The notes: generated from the letters alone by a model not told the origin. A stretch of 5,990 bases of DNA from Candidatus Sifarchaeum subterraneum (GCA_016292335.1 JAECRX010000106.1:1-5990), one strand, 5' to 3'; positions 1 to 5,494 are shown, counted from the first letter of the stretch. Translations and numbers: made by a program.

Positions 1-164
1 AGATAGATGCCATACCCGTTGTTTTCCGTTATGGTGTTTCCAGATATGCTGTTGTTTGAAGAAGAATAGAGCCAGATGCCATCGTCTATGTTCGCTGTTA
101 TGGTGTTTCCAGAAAAACTACGCTTGGTAAGCGATGTACTTTTTGATAAACAAAAACATTCTAG
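1..164 (-). pseudogene. Partial NosD-like right-handed beta-helix repeat protein, no visible start
   Basis: The minus-strand frame is open from 164 to the window edge and reads SFSGNTITANIDDGIW, then LYSSSNNSISGNTITENN, then GYGIYL. These are two successive coils of a parallel beta-helix (NosD/PbH1-type) repeat with a 23-residue period. Such coils are typical of large archaeal surface or secreted proteins that bind or process carbohydrate. The frame begins right after a stop codon (165-167), contains no ATG, GTG or TTG, and has about 17 non-repeat residues before the first coil. An ATG in another frame (about 158) gives only 13 codons. The visible part is therefore probably a 5'-truncated or frameshifted gene that continues left of the window. 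The family assignment is fairly secure; the pseudogene status is inferred from the missing start. Confidence 0.7.
28..113. repeat. 69-bp-period coding repeat (two copies of a 17-mer)
   Basis: The 17-mer GTTATGGTGTTTCCAGA occurs at 28-44 and again at 97-113, and AGATGCCAT occurs at 5-13 and 74-82. Both pairs are 69 bp apart, which is 23 codons, one beta-helix coil. The near-identical DNA suggests recent tandem duplication of coil units rather than old, diverged repeats. Confidence 0.8.
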
Positions 165-173
165 CTATTTTTC

Positions 174-185
174 AAAAATAAAAAA
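174..185 (-). terminator. T-rich tract, possible transcription end for the membrane protein gene
   Basis: On the minus strand this reads TTTTTTATTTTT. It lies about 85 nt downstream of the stop codon of the membrane protein gene. Archaeal RNA polymerase commonly stops on such U-runs without needing a GC-rich hairpin, and none is seen here. The rest of 165-270 shows no convincing gene. Confidence 0.3.
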
Positions 186-270
186 GGAGATTCTTCAACT
201 TCAGTCAATACATAATATTCCATGTGATTTCTGTTATTGATTTTCAAGGTCTCAACGATGACTACTAGAC

Positions 271-810
271 TTAAATCGCGAGGATTAATCCCCAAACCAC
301 CATCACAAGCAACACACTGAAAACGATGATGAGTGGAATCGAAATCTTCTTCTCTTCTGGATTTTGTTCCCAAACGTAAAACAGAAATGAAAGAGCAAGC
401 GTTTGAAGTAAAATCTCAGGTAGACCGATGAGATGAAACCAGAGGGGTAAAACGCTATAGACGATGCCTTCGATGGAACAGGGAGCTGCTCCTGCCGGTG
501 ATAGAATGGCAAGTGCAACGAATAATCCCCAGAGCAAAATCCAACCACGCCTATTATCGAGGATTACCTTGCGGAAGGGATAAATCGCTAAGGCCATGAT
601 TGGCCCCCGGATCAACTGAAAGAGTGGACCCGCAAGTACCCATATTGAAGTAGTGGGACGCATGAAGATGGCAATTTCTGGTAACATATAGAGGACATGG
701 TAATTTAGCAAAGTCATAAAGATTAAGCCAAAAACAACGTAAGTCACAAAGTGGATGATAGTAAATCGGATAACAAAGCCAAATATCGGTTTTACAGTCA
801 TGGTATCCAT
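271..810 (-). CDS. Conserved-looking multi-pass integral membrane protein, function unknown
   Basis: This encodes 179 residues from the ATG at 810. About five hydrophobic segments are visible: roughly residues 10-35, 53-75, 90-108, 118-140 and 155-178. Loops carry conserved-looking motifs such as MRPTTSIWVLAGPLFQLIRG and a following YPFRKVI, then PAGAAPCSIEG. The pattern suggests a small membrane protein of the kind found widely as 'hypothetical' in archaea and bacteria; I do not recognise a named family. The frame extends seven codons to a TTG at 831, but GGAG (823-826) falls inside that extension, 12 nt before the ATG at 810. The later start is therefore preferred. A TATA-like element lies upstream at about 861-869. 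The gene is divergent from the one at 973. No catalytic residues can be named. Confidence 0.85.
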   Translation of the reverse strand: MDTMTVKPIFGFVIRFTIIHFVTYVVFGLIFMTLLNYHVLYMLPEIAIFMRPTTSIWVLAGPLFQLIRGPIMALAIYPFRKVILDNRRGWILLWGLFVALAILSPAGAAPCSIEGIVYSVLPLWFHLIGLPEILLQTLALSFLFYVWEQNPEEKKISIPLIIVFSVLLVMVVWGLILAI

Positions 811-860
811 TTCTTTTGAACTCTCCTTCAATGGAATTGAGTATTATAGGACTAATTCAA

Positions 861-869
861 TTTAATAAA
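861..869 (-). promoter_or_regulatory. TATA-box-like promoter of the membrane protein gene
   Basis: The minus strand reads TTTATTAAA within an AT-rich stretch. A start about 25 nt downstream (near 840) would give a leader of about 30 nt holding the GAAGGAGAG ribosome binding site (821-829) before the ATG at 810. The spacing fits an archaeal promoter; there is no experimental support. Confidence 0.4.
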
Positions 870-889
870 CTTTACTAATTTGTGAAGTG

Positions 890-897
890 TATAAAAT
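890..897 (+). promoter_or_regulatory. TATA box of the plus-strand gene at 973
   Basis: TATAAAAT on the plus strand is a good match to an archaeal TATA box. It predicts a start near 920 and a leader of about 50 nt. An AGGGAT sequence at 962-967 sits just before the ATG at 973 as a weak ribosome binding site. It is arranged back to back with the minus-strand promoter at 861-869, so one regulator could affect both genes. Confidence 0.45.
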
Positions 898-972
898 TAC
901 AAGTTTAAGTGTATGATTTGGCACAAGAATCTTTAGAAATCAGAAATATTCCTATTCTCTCAGGGATCAAAA

Positions 973-1194
973 ATGAACCTACCAGAGAGATTAAGATCAG
1001 GCTTTCTTAAGTTTGCAGGCTATTTAGTGCCACTTGTTCAATCGATGCCATCCCTTGGTGTCTGGATTCCCCTGATGACTGTTCCATTCATTGGTTATAT
1101 ATTCTTCTTCTTTATAACACTTCCAGAGAGATGTTATTGTCCCCTTAATTCTAATAGACTACAAAAAGAAAAGGAAGCAAAAGAAAAAAGTTGA
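973..1194 (+). CDS. N-terminal membrane-anchor part of a probably frameshifted winged-helix protein
   Basis: This frame gives 73 residues: a short amphipathic start (MNLPERLRSGFLKFAGYL), then a strong transmembrane segment at about residues 28-50 containing GYIFFFFITL. After residue 53 it turns into a cysteine-bearing and then lysine-rich tail (CYCPLNSNRLQKEKEAKEKS) that looks like out-of-frame reading. From 1118 onward the next frame instead carries VIVPLILIDYKKKRKQKKK and continues without a stop into the winged-helix domain ending at 1564. The two parts probably form one gene (973-1564) interrupted by a single-base change between 1116 and 1191. It could alternatively be a genuinely separate 73-residue membrane peptide, but that is less likely. 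Confidence 0.6.
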   Translation: MNLPERLRSGFLKFAGYLVPLVQSMPSLGVWIPLMTVPFIGYIFFFFITLPERCYCPLNSNRLQKEKEAKEKS

Positions 1195-1276
1195 AGAGAT
1201 TTTAGAAAGTCATAACATCGATAAAGGTATAATCTCTGATTCAAGAAAGGAAGAAGCCAAAATATTAAATCTAGTT

Positions 1277-1564
1277 ATGGCTTTTCATGAAAGAATAAAA
1301 GACCTGGAAAAGGTAAATAGTAAAATAGTAAATACCAATTCAAAAATACCAGGAGAATTAGTTGAAGATAGGCCATTAACTGAACTACAACAAAAAGTAT
1401 TGGATTCACTAGACAGGCCAAAGAGGATCATAGAAATTGTTGAAGAAATAGGAGTAGAAAAACAGTGGATTTATGGATCTTTGAAGTTTCTAGAAAAAAA
1501 AGGATTGATAGATAAGACAGTACACTCAAAGAAGAATGTTACTTATTTTAGAATAGTAAAATAG
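1277..1564 (+). CDS. Winged-helix DNA-binding domain (C-terminal part of a probable membrane-tethered regulator)
   Basis: This encodes 95 residues from the only ATG in frame. Residues 1-25 look coiled-coil-like. Residues 34-46 (LTELQQKVLDSLD) form helix 1, 49-58 (KRIIEIVEEIG) helix 2 and 61-77 (EKQWIYGSLKFLEKKGL) the recognition helix. A beta wing at 79-94 follows. This is an ArsR/MarR-like winged helix-turn-helix layout. The ATG has no ribosome binding site just before it, and the frame stays open and protein-like upstream to 1118, with no alternative start codon. It is therefore probably the 3' part of the gene that begins at 973. If so, the product would be anchored in the membrane with its DNA-binding domain in the cytoplasm. 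The target and ligand are unknown. Confidence 0.75.
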   Translation: MAFHERIKDLEKVNSKIVNTNSKIPGELVEDRPLTELQQKVLDSLDRPKRIIEIVEEIGVEKQWIYGSLKFLEKKGLIDKTVHSKKNVTYFRIVK

Positions 1565-1586
1565 TAAAAACTATTTCCTTTTTTTT
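1559..1586 (+). terminator. Hairpin and T-run terminator of the winged-helix gene
   Basis: AAATAG (1559-1564, overlapping the stop codon) pairs with CTATTT (1571-1576) across a 6-nt loop, and CC plus eight Ts follow (1579-1586). The stem is AT-only and weak, but the U-run alone is an adequate archaeal termination signal. Its position directly after the stop codon also supports 1564 as the true gene end. Confidence 0.6.
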
Positions 1587-1604
1587 ATAAGTTGTAAGAT
1601 TATT

Positions 1605-1615
1605 AATTTATAATC
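1605..1615 (+). promoter_or_regulatory. TATA-like promoter element facing a missing gene
   Basis: AATTTATAATC resembles an archaeal TATA box. It would start a transcript near 1636-1640 that includes a good AAAGGAG ribosome binding site at 1656-1662. No substantial plus-strand gene follows, so this may be the surviving promoter of a truncated gene. Confidence 0.35.
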
Positions 1616-1618
1616 AGT

Positions 1619-1647
1619 GGTTATAACCGACTATTTTTATCGGTTAT
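1619..1647. repeat. Nested palindromes, possible operator or leader hairpin
   Basis: GGTTATAACC (1619-1628) is a perfect 10-bp palindrome. It overlaps a second inverted repeat, ATAACCGA (1623-1630) and TCGGTTAT (1640-1647), with a 9-nt loop. Three half-sites sharing GGTTAT/ATAACC in 29 bp look like a dimeric regulator's operator placed just downstream of the TATA-like element at 1605. The alternative is an RNA hairpin in the leader. Confidence 0.4.
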
Positions 1648-1666
1648 CTCAACTCAAAGGAGATTG

Positions 1667-1734
1667 ATGATAAGGCCATGTTGGAAGACAATCCAACAAC
1701 AATGAAAAAATACTTTTTTTATACCAATGGATAA
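1667..1734 (+). pseudogene. Two tiny overlapping ORFs behind a strong ribosome binding site, possible gene remnant
   Basis: AAAGGAG (1656-1662) is followed four bases later by an ATG (1667) that opens only 12 codons, to a stop at 1703. A second frame from the ATG at 1678 gives MLEDNPTTMKKYFFYTNG and stops at 1734. The piece MKKYFFYTNG resembles the usual start of GYF_2 (DUF4339) domain proteins, but ten residues are too few to be sure. A promoter and ribosome binding site with no full gene suggest a 3' truncation near 1735. Confidence 0.15.
1679..1698. repeat. Perfect 7-bp inverted repeat with 6-nt loop
   Basis: TGTTGGA (1679-1685) and TCCAACA (1692-1698) form a perfect stem. On the plus strand a run of seven Ts follows after about 15 bases (from 1713); on the minus strand it lies past the stop of the 1719-1988 gene. 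It could act as a bidirectional end-of-transcript hairpin between the two facing units. Confidence 0.35.
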
Positions 1735-1988
1735 AAATCAATGATATTAATCATCAGCGTTTGATGAGGTTGCAATGGGTACTCCTCTAGTTGATTGGTT
1801 TCAGTCAACGTAAAAGGCAGCCCGAAACTTTCAAAGACTCGCTCGATAAAATCGTAAGATCCGCGAACGATTACAACATCTGTTTTTTTCACATCTTCGA
1901 GAGTTTCCAAATCCTCTGGACGTTCTTTTTCCATCTTTGATTTCATTAATTTCCAAGCTACGCGATAAGCTTGTTCCATTTTTGACAT
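1719..1988 (-). CDS. Small alpha/beta protein, probably a C-terminally truncated fragment
   Basis: This encodes 89 residues from the ATG at 1988; a second ATG is four codons later. Residues 1-30 are a charged helical region. Residues 36-42 (TDVVIVRG) form a hydrophobic beta strand, about 45-54 a helix (DFIERVFESF) and 57-60 a short strand (LPFT). A second core strand follows at 77-82 (TLMINI). This strand-helix-strand order, with 'GSYDFIERVF' then 'LPFT', recalls the N-terminus of glutamine-amidotransferase-like or DUF4159-like folds; that is a pattern impression, not a firm match. Such domains are normally much longer, and here the chain ends at FYPLV right after the second strand. A 3' truncation is therefore likely. 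A TATA-like element lies at 2031-2040. Confidence 0.6.
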   Translation of the reverse strand: MSKMEQAYRVAWKLMKSKMEKERPEDLETLEDVKKTDVVIVRGSYDFIERVFESFGLPFTLTETNQLEEYPLQPHQTLMINIIDFYPLV

Positions 1989-2030
1989 TTTGATAAATAT
2001 CCTATTTCTTATCTGCTACACATTAGACAC

Positions 2031-2040
2031 TTATTATACT
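2031..2040 (-). promoter_or_regulatory. TATA-box-like promoter of the 1988 gene
   Basis: The minus strand reads AGTATAATAA, preceded by a purine-rich stretch that could serve as a TFB recognition element. The predicted start near 2010 leaves a leader of about 22 nt with a weak AGGAT before the ATG at 1988. The geometry is typical for archaea. Confidence 0.45.
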
Positions 2041-2061
2041 TAACCCTTTGCTTTTATTACA

Positions 2062-2090
2062 GTGGTAGCATTTTGAATTATGCTACTCAC
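2062..2090. repeat. Bulged inverted repeat upstream of the 1988 gene promoter
   Basis: GTGGTAGCAT (2062-2071) pairs with ATGCTACTCAC (2080-2090) over an 8-nt loop, giving ten pairs with one bulged T. It lies about 20-50 bp upstream of the TATA-like element at 2031-2040, a usual place for an activator or repressor site. It is not followed by a T-run on either strand, so it does not look like a terminator. The rest of 2041-2272 holds only a doubtful 28-codon reading frame (2138-2224, plus). Confidence 0.4.
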
Positions 2091-2272
2091 GAAAAATGTA
2101 TGTTATTTAACACGGAAAAGGAACTATAATTTTTAAAATGAACGGAACACTAAAAGAAGAAGCCTGTTATTGTCAAATATTCGTTGAAGAAAATCACAGA
2201 ACATACATGACGTCGGTCGGGTAATTGGACCAGATTTGATCCGGTACAATGTCAGCCACTTTTCATCCTTAT

Positions 2273-5014
2273 TTACAAAAGTCCTTTCTTTATTAATTTA
2301 TACATCTCACCGAACCAGAAAATCGAAGATGAAAGAAGGGTTATTATTAAAATTTCGATTAAACTCAATGGAGCAAATTGGAATACACTCTGCAAAAATG
2401 GCGTGTATATTACCATTACTAGGAGAATGCTTGAGGCTGCAAGAGCTGCAATAACGTATTTATTACTGAAGAACCCTATGTTGAAAACAGATCTATGAAA
2501 GGAGCGCATATTTAATACATTAAATAGCTGTGCCATTGCCATGAATGCGAAAGCTACTGTCCGTGCCTTTGCAAGTGATTGTGGCAAGTAAAACATAAAA
2601 ATACCTGCTGTAATTGAGGCCATAATTGTAATAATTATTAGGAGAAATGGGATTATTCTTTTTGTTAGAATATTTTCCTCTTTCTTTTTGGGTGGTAATT
2701 CTAGAACTTCTCCATGTCCTGGTTCGGCAGCAATGGCAACATCTGAAACACCATCTACGACTAAATTGAGATAAAGGATCTGAATAGGTAATAAAATCAA
2801 AGGAAAACCAAGAACCAATCCTAGTATTATGATCAGATCTTCTGTTAAGCTGGTCGTGATAAGAAAAGTACTTGCATGCCGAATATTTTCGAAGACAATC
2901 CTTCCTTCTTCTACAGCATCCACAATGGAAGCAAAATTGTCATCAGCAAGTACAATTTCACTAGATTCTCTCGCCACATCGGTGCCAATCCTTCCCATCG
3001 CAATGCCAATGTCGGCTTTTTTTAACGCCGGGGCGTCATTAACACCGTCACCGGTCATTGCGACAATGTTTCCTTGTTTTTGCAAAGTTTCAACAAGTCT
3101 CAACTTCATATTTGGTGTTAAACGAGCAAAAACATTGACATTTTTAACTATTTCTTCAAACTCTTTTTCTGGTAACTCTAGTAACTCCTGTTCTGTAAGG
3201 GCTTGAGGGTATTTTCCTTTTGGGTTTGGATTTCCATCAATTAGACCAATTTCCTTGGCAATCGCGATTGCAGTAGTTTTATGATCCCCTGTTTTCATGA
3301 CAACACGAATACCTGCTTTTTTGGTCTTGGCAATCGCTTCTTTCACTTCTGGTCTTGGAGGATCCCTCATGCCAACAATACCAACGAAAATGAGAGAATA
3401 AATCAGGTCTTCTGATAAGATATATTCTTCTTCGGCTGGTTCTTCTATATAGGCTAAAGCAATCACTCTCATTGCTTCTTTACTTAAATATTCCACTTGA
3501 TTCAAAATTTCTTGACGTTTTTCCTCAGTCAGCTCTTTAGTTATGTTATTTTCAAGAAGATTATCTGAAATATTTAGTATAGTCTCGGGGGCCCCTACAA
3601 TATAAATTTCTTTTTTTGAAGGATTTTCCTCTCCAATTTTTGTAAGTGATGCTCTAAATTTGAATTCTGGATTAAAGGGTAAATCATCTATTCTTTTTAC
3701 TTTTTTTTGTACCACATTTTCAGTTAACCCCGCTTTTTCTGCAAGTACTAAAAGTGCGGCTTCAGTTGGGTCGCCTATAATGTCATAATAAACCTTTTCT
3801 TCTTCCTGTTTTTTCAAGAGATCTGCGTTATTACAAATGGCTGCAATGTGTAAAAGTTTTGATAAATCAGGATCTCCTGAAGGAAAAACAATTTTGTCTT
3901 CTATTAAAAAATCTCCTATGGGTTCCCAGCCACTTCCTGATACCGTGATTTCATCTCCTTTAGGCAATATTATTTTCTTAACCGTCATTGTATTCTGGGT
4001 GAGTGTTCCCGTCTTGTCCGTTGCAATAACATTTGTTACGCCAAGTGTTTCTGATGCTGGTAATGCTCTGACAATTACGTTTCTCCTCGCCATCTTGTGT
4101 GCGCCCATAGCAAGCACAATAACCAGTACTGCAGGTAAACCCTCTGGAATTCCAGAAACAAGAGAAGCAATTGTAAAAAGAAAAATTTCTCCAAATTCGA
4201 TGACTCTAATAAAGAGGCCGACAAGAAATGTCACTAATGCGCCAATAGCAGCAATAATGCCCATCTGTTTTGCTAGCGTATCGACCTTTTTTTCAAAATG
4301 CCCTTTTTCTTTTTTTATCTTTTCTATATTTCGAGCTAACTTACCGATTATTGTATTCATACCTGTCGCAGTAACCACAGCCTTGGCTTGCCCCCCAACA
4401 ACAAGAGCCCCCATCCATACGGTGTTCTTACAGTCAGTGACAAAAGTTGTCTCCCCTTTTTTAATCTCTTTCTCAACGGGAAGCGCCTCACCAGTTAAAA
4501 ATGCTTCTACAGTTCTAATATTTTTTGCATCTATAAGTCTTGCATCGGCTGGAACCTTATCCCCATTTTCCAAAAGAATTATGTCACCGGGCACTAACTC
4601 TCTTGAGGTTATTTTCTTTAGTTTTCCTTCTCGATATACTTTTGCATGAAGAACCATGTTCTTTTTTAATGCTTGAATTGACTTCTCCGCTTTATGTTCT
4701 TGGATGAACCCCATCATAGCATTGATTAGAATTACAGCAGATATAACATAAACATCAATTAAATGCTCAAATATGAATGAAATAAGTGCAGCAACAATGA
4801 GAATATAAATCAATAAGTTATTAAATTGTCTAAAAAACATCACAATTGGATGTTTTGTTCTTTTTTCAGGTATTTCATGATACCCGAATTTTTCCAAGCG
4901 TCTTTTCACTTCTTCCTCTGAGAGTCCATTAATATCTGAACCTAATTCATCTATCGTATCTTCGACAGTTAATGCACAATATGTAACCTCTAGATCATCA
5001 TAATCATCGTCCAT
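2273..5014 (-). CDS. P2-type cation-transporting P-type ATPase
   Basis: This is an ATP-driven ion pump in the cytoplasmic membrane, 913 residues from the ATG at 5014 and full length for the family. In order: an N-terminal cation-ATPase domain (to about 70); M1-M2 (about 60-105); the actuator domain with TGEA at 174-177; M3-M4 with PEGLP at 290-294; and the phosphorylation site DKTGTLT with aspartate 333. Then come the nucleotide domain with VGAPE at 473-477, TGD at 575-577, and the hinge TGDGVNDAP at 654-662. M5-M10 follow. Ion-site residues by comparison with SERCA are Glu291 (M4), Glu725 (M5), Asn750 and Asp754 (M6). Site II looks complete, while site I has Ser722 and Val753 where SERCA has Asn and Thr. 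This suggests perhaps one divalent ion (calcium- or manganese-like) per cycle, but the substrate is unproven. A GTG at 5023 is an alternative start; its GTGAT instead fits as the ribosome binding site of the ATG. Confidence 0.97.
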   Translation of the reverse strand: MDDDYDDLEVTYCALTVEDTIDELGSDINGLSEEEVKRRLEKFGYHEIPEKRTKHPIVMFFRQFNNLLIYILIVAALISFIFEHLIDVYVISAVILINAMMGFIQEHKAEKSIQALKKNMVLHAKVYREGKLKKITSRELVPGDIILLENGDKVPADARLIDAKNIRTVEAFLTGEALPVEKEIKKGETTFVTDCKNTVWMGALVVGGQAKAVVTATGMNTIIGKLARNIEKIKKEKGHFEKKVDTLAKQMGIIAAIGALVTFLVGLFIRVIEFGEIFLFTIASLVSGIPEGLPAVLVIVLAMGAHKMARRNVIVRALPASETLGVTNVIATDKTGTLTQNTMTVKKIILPKGDEITVSGSGWEPIGDFLIEDKIVFPSGDPDLSKLLHIAAICNNADLLKKQEEEKVYYDIIGDPTEAALLVLAEKAGLTENVVQKKVKRIDDLPFNPEFKFRASLTKIGEENPSKKEIYIVGAPETILNISDNLLENNITKELTEEKRQEILNQVEYLSKEAMRVIALAYIEEPAEEEYILSEDLIYSLIFVGIVGMRDPPRPEVKEAIAKTKKAGIRVVMKTGDHKTTAIAIAKEIGLIDGNPNPKGKYPQALTEQELLELPEKEFEEIVKNVNVFARLTPNMKLRLVETLQKQGNIVAMTGDGVNDAPALKKADIGIAMGRIGTDVARESSEIVLADDNFASIVDAVEEGRIVFENIRHASTFLITTSLTEDLIIILGLVLGFPLILLPIQILYLNLVVDGVSDVAIAAEPGHGEVLELPPKKKEENILTKRIIPFLLIIITIMASITAGIFMFYLPQSLAKARTVAFAFMAMAQLFNVLNMRSFHRSVFNIGFFSNKYVIAALAASSILLVMVIYTPFLQSVFQFAPLSLIEILIITLLSSSIFWFGEMYKLIKKGLL

Positions 5015-5017
5015 CTT

Positions 5018-5023
5018 GATCAC
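5018..5023 (-). promoter_or_regulatory. Ribosome binding site deciding the ATPase start
   Basis: The minus strand reads GTGATCAAGATG. GTGAT matches the complement of the archaeal 16S rRNA 3' end (AUCAC) and sits four bases before the ATG at 5014. This favours the ATG over the in-frame GTG at 5023. Confidence 0.5.
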
Positions 5024-5046
5024 TTAGAAGGTGATTGTAATACGAA

Positions 5047-5056
5047 TAAATATTTT
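5047..5056 (-). promoter_or_regulatory. TATA-like promoter of the ATPase gene
   Basis: The minus strand reads AAATATTTAT. Its centre is about 37 bp upstream of the ATG at 5014, giving a short leader of about 12 nt. The element is itself near-palindromic and bordered by CGAA and TTCG. It suggests the ATPase can be transcribed alone rather than only with the short frame upstream. Confidence 0.4.
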
Positions 5057-5072
5057 TCGAACGAAATTCCTT

Positions 5073-5195
5073 TCATTCATCTTTTTCATCAGAGATCTGG
5101 TTATTTACTACATCTGCATCGTTTAGAATCTTGAACACTTGTTGTGCTACGTCATCCGTCATTTTAATATGAAATTCCTCGTCTTCTTCAGTCAC
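5073..5195 (-). CDS. Short acidic reading frame, possibly the 3' end of a truncated gene
   Basis: From the GTG at 5195 this gives 40 residues, starting VTEEDEEFHIKMTDDVAQQV and ending NNQISDEKDE. The composition (acidic, with a strand-then-helix pattern) is protein-like and unlike a random AT-rich frame. No ribosome binding site precedes the GTG. The frame continues four more codons upstream (KIVI) to a stop at 5208-5210, close to where transposon-derived sequence seems to begin. It could therefore be the C-terminal stub of a gene cut by that insertion, or a real small protein. It lies 58 bp before the ATPase start on the same strand. I do not recognise a family. Confidence 0.35.
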   Translation of the reverse strand: MTEEDEEFHIKMTDDVAQQVFKILNDADVVNNQISDEKDE

Positions 5196-5254
5196 TATGA
5201 CTATTTTCTATTTTGAACTATATGGTTAAAAGAAAAAAAACCTTTCTCTTTTTT

Positions 5255-5494
5255 ACTGCGGACTTCTTAACTCTCCGATCTCTTATCTCCGCTTCGGTAC
5301 TGTCGCTCTCACTTAACATTGGATATATGTCTTTACCTTCGGCTACGCTCAAATTGCCTTTGACAAATTCATATACCCACGAAACGTTATACCAACAATA
5401 TGTTAACAGAACTTTTATTGGCGAACTTTATAATCTACCTCGCAAGAAGCCTCCATCCGAGAGGGTGGGGATGAATTGGGGTAGTGTAGTGGTT
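5255..5494 (+). mobile_element. Probable right-end fragment of an IS200/IS605-type (tnpB) element
   Basis: Sequence here is visibly less AT-rich than the flanking DNA. It ends in a GC-rich hairpin (5451-5470) preceded by GAAGC and followed by ATGAATTGGGG, an arrangement common at tnpB right ends. A plus-strand frame (TTG at 5213 to a stop at 5512) stays open through it and reads RKKPPSERVGMNWGS over the hairpin, like the tail of a TnpB protein. No RuvC or zinc-finger motif is present, so at most the terminal part of an older copy remains. The left boundary is estimated by eye from base composition. Confidence 0.35.
5440..5480 (+). ncRNA. Omega-RNA-like 3' hairpin with GAGA tetraloop
   Basis: CTCCATCC (5451-5458) pairs with GGGTGGGG (5463-5470) in eight pairs, including two G-U wobbles, and closes on a GAGA loop of the stable GNRA class. 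TnpB uses a guide RNA whose scaffold ends at the element's right end, and a terminal GC-rich hairpin at this position would suit it. The wobble pairs keep the fold in plus-strand RNA but weaken it on the other strand. Only the hairpin is seen; the full RNA limits are unknown. Confidence 0.35.

Noticed and set aside
161..373. 70-residue minus-strand frame
   Set aside because: It overlaps the 3' end of the membrane protein gene by about 100 bp in another frame, and its start lies inside that gene. The C-terminal half looks mildly protein-like but has no ribosome binding site.
303..548. 81-residue minus-strand frame
   Set aside because: It lies wholly inside the membrane protein gene in another frame, and its Ser/Phe-rich composition is typical of an out-of-frame reading.
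2138..2224. 28-codon plus-strand frame starting MNGTLKEEACYCQI
   Set aside because: A TATA-like stretch and a distant AAGGA precede it, but the length is within chance and no family is recognisable.
2227..2242. GGACCA/TGATCC hairpin downstream of the ATPase stop
   Set aside because: It is a six-pair stem with one mismatch and no T-run on the minus strand; too weak to call a terminator.
2236..2454. 72-residue plus-strand frame
   Set aside because: It is mostly antisense to the C-terminus of the P-type ATPase and has no domain pattern.
2829..3206. 125-residue plus-strand frame
   Set aside because: It is antisense to the conserved hinge region of the ATPase, and its Ser-rich composition is a mirror artefact.
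3837..4649. 270-residue plus-strand frame
   Set aside because: It is antisense to the ATPase actuator and phosphorylation regions. The sense strand carries every expected motif, so this is a shadow despite its length.
5215..5418. Minus-strand open frame antisense to the transposon-like block (VSWVYEFVKGNLSVAEG...)
   Set aside because: It looks somewhat protein-like but has no good start near its 5' end and no ribosome binding site, and the structural RNA-like features lie on the plus strand.
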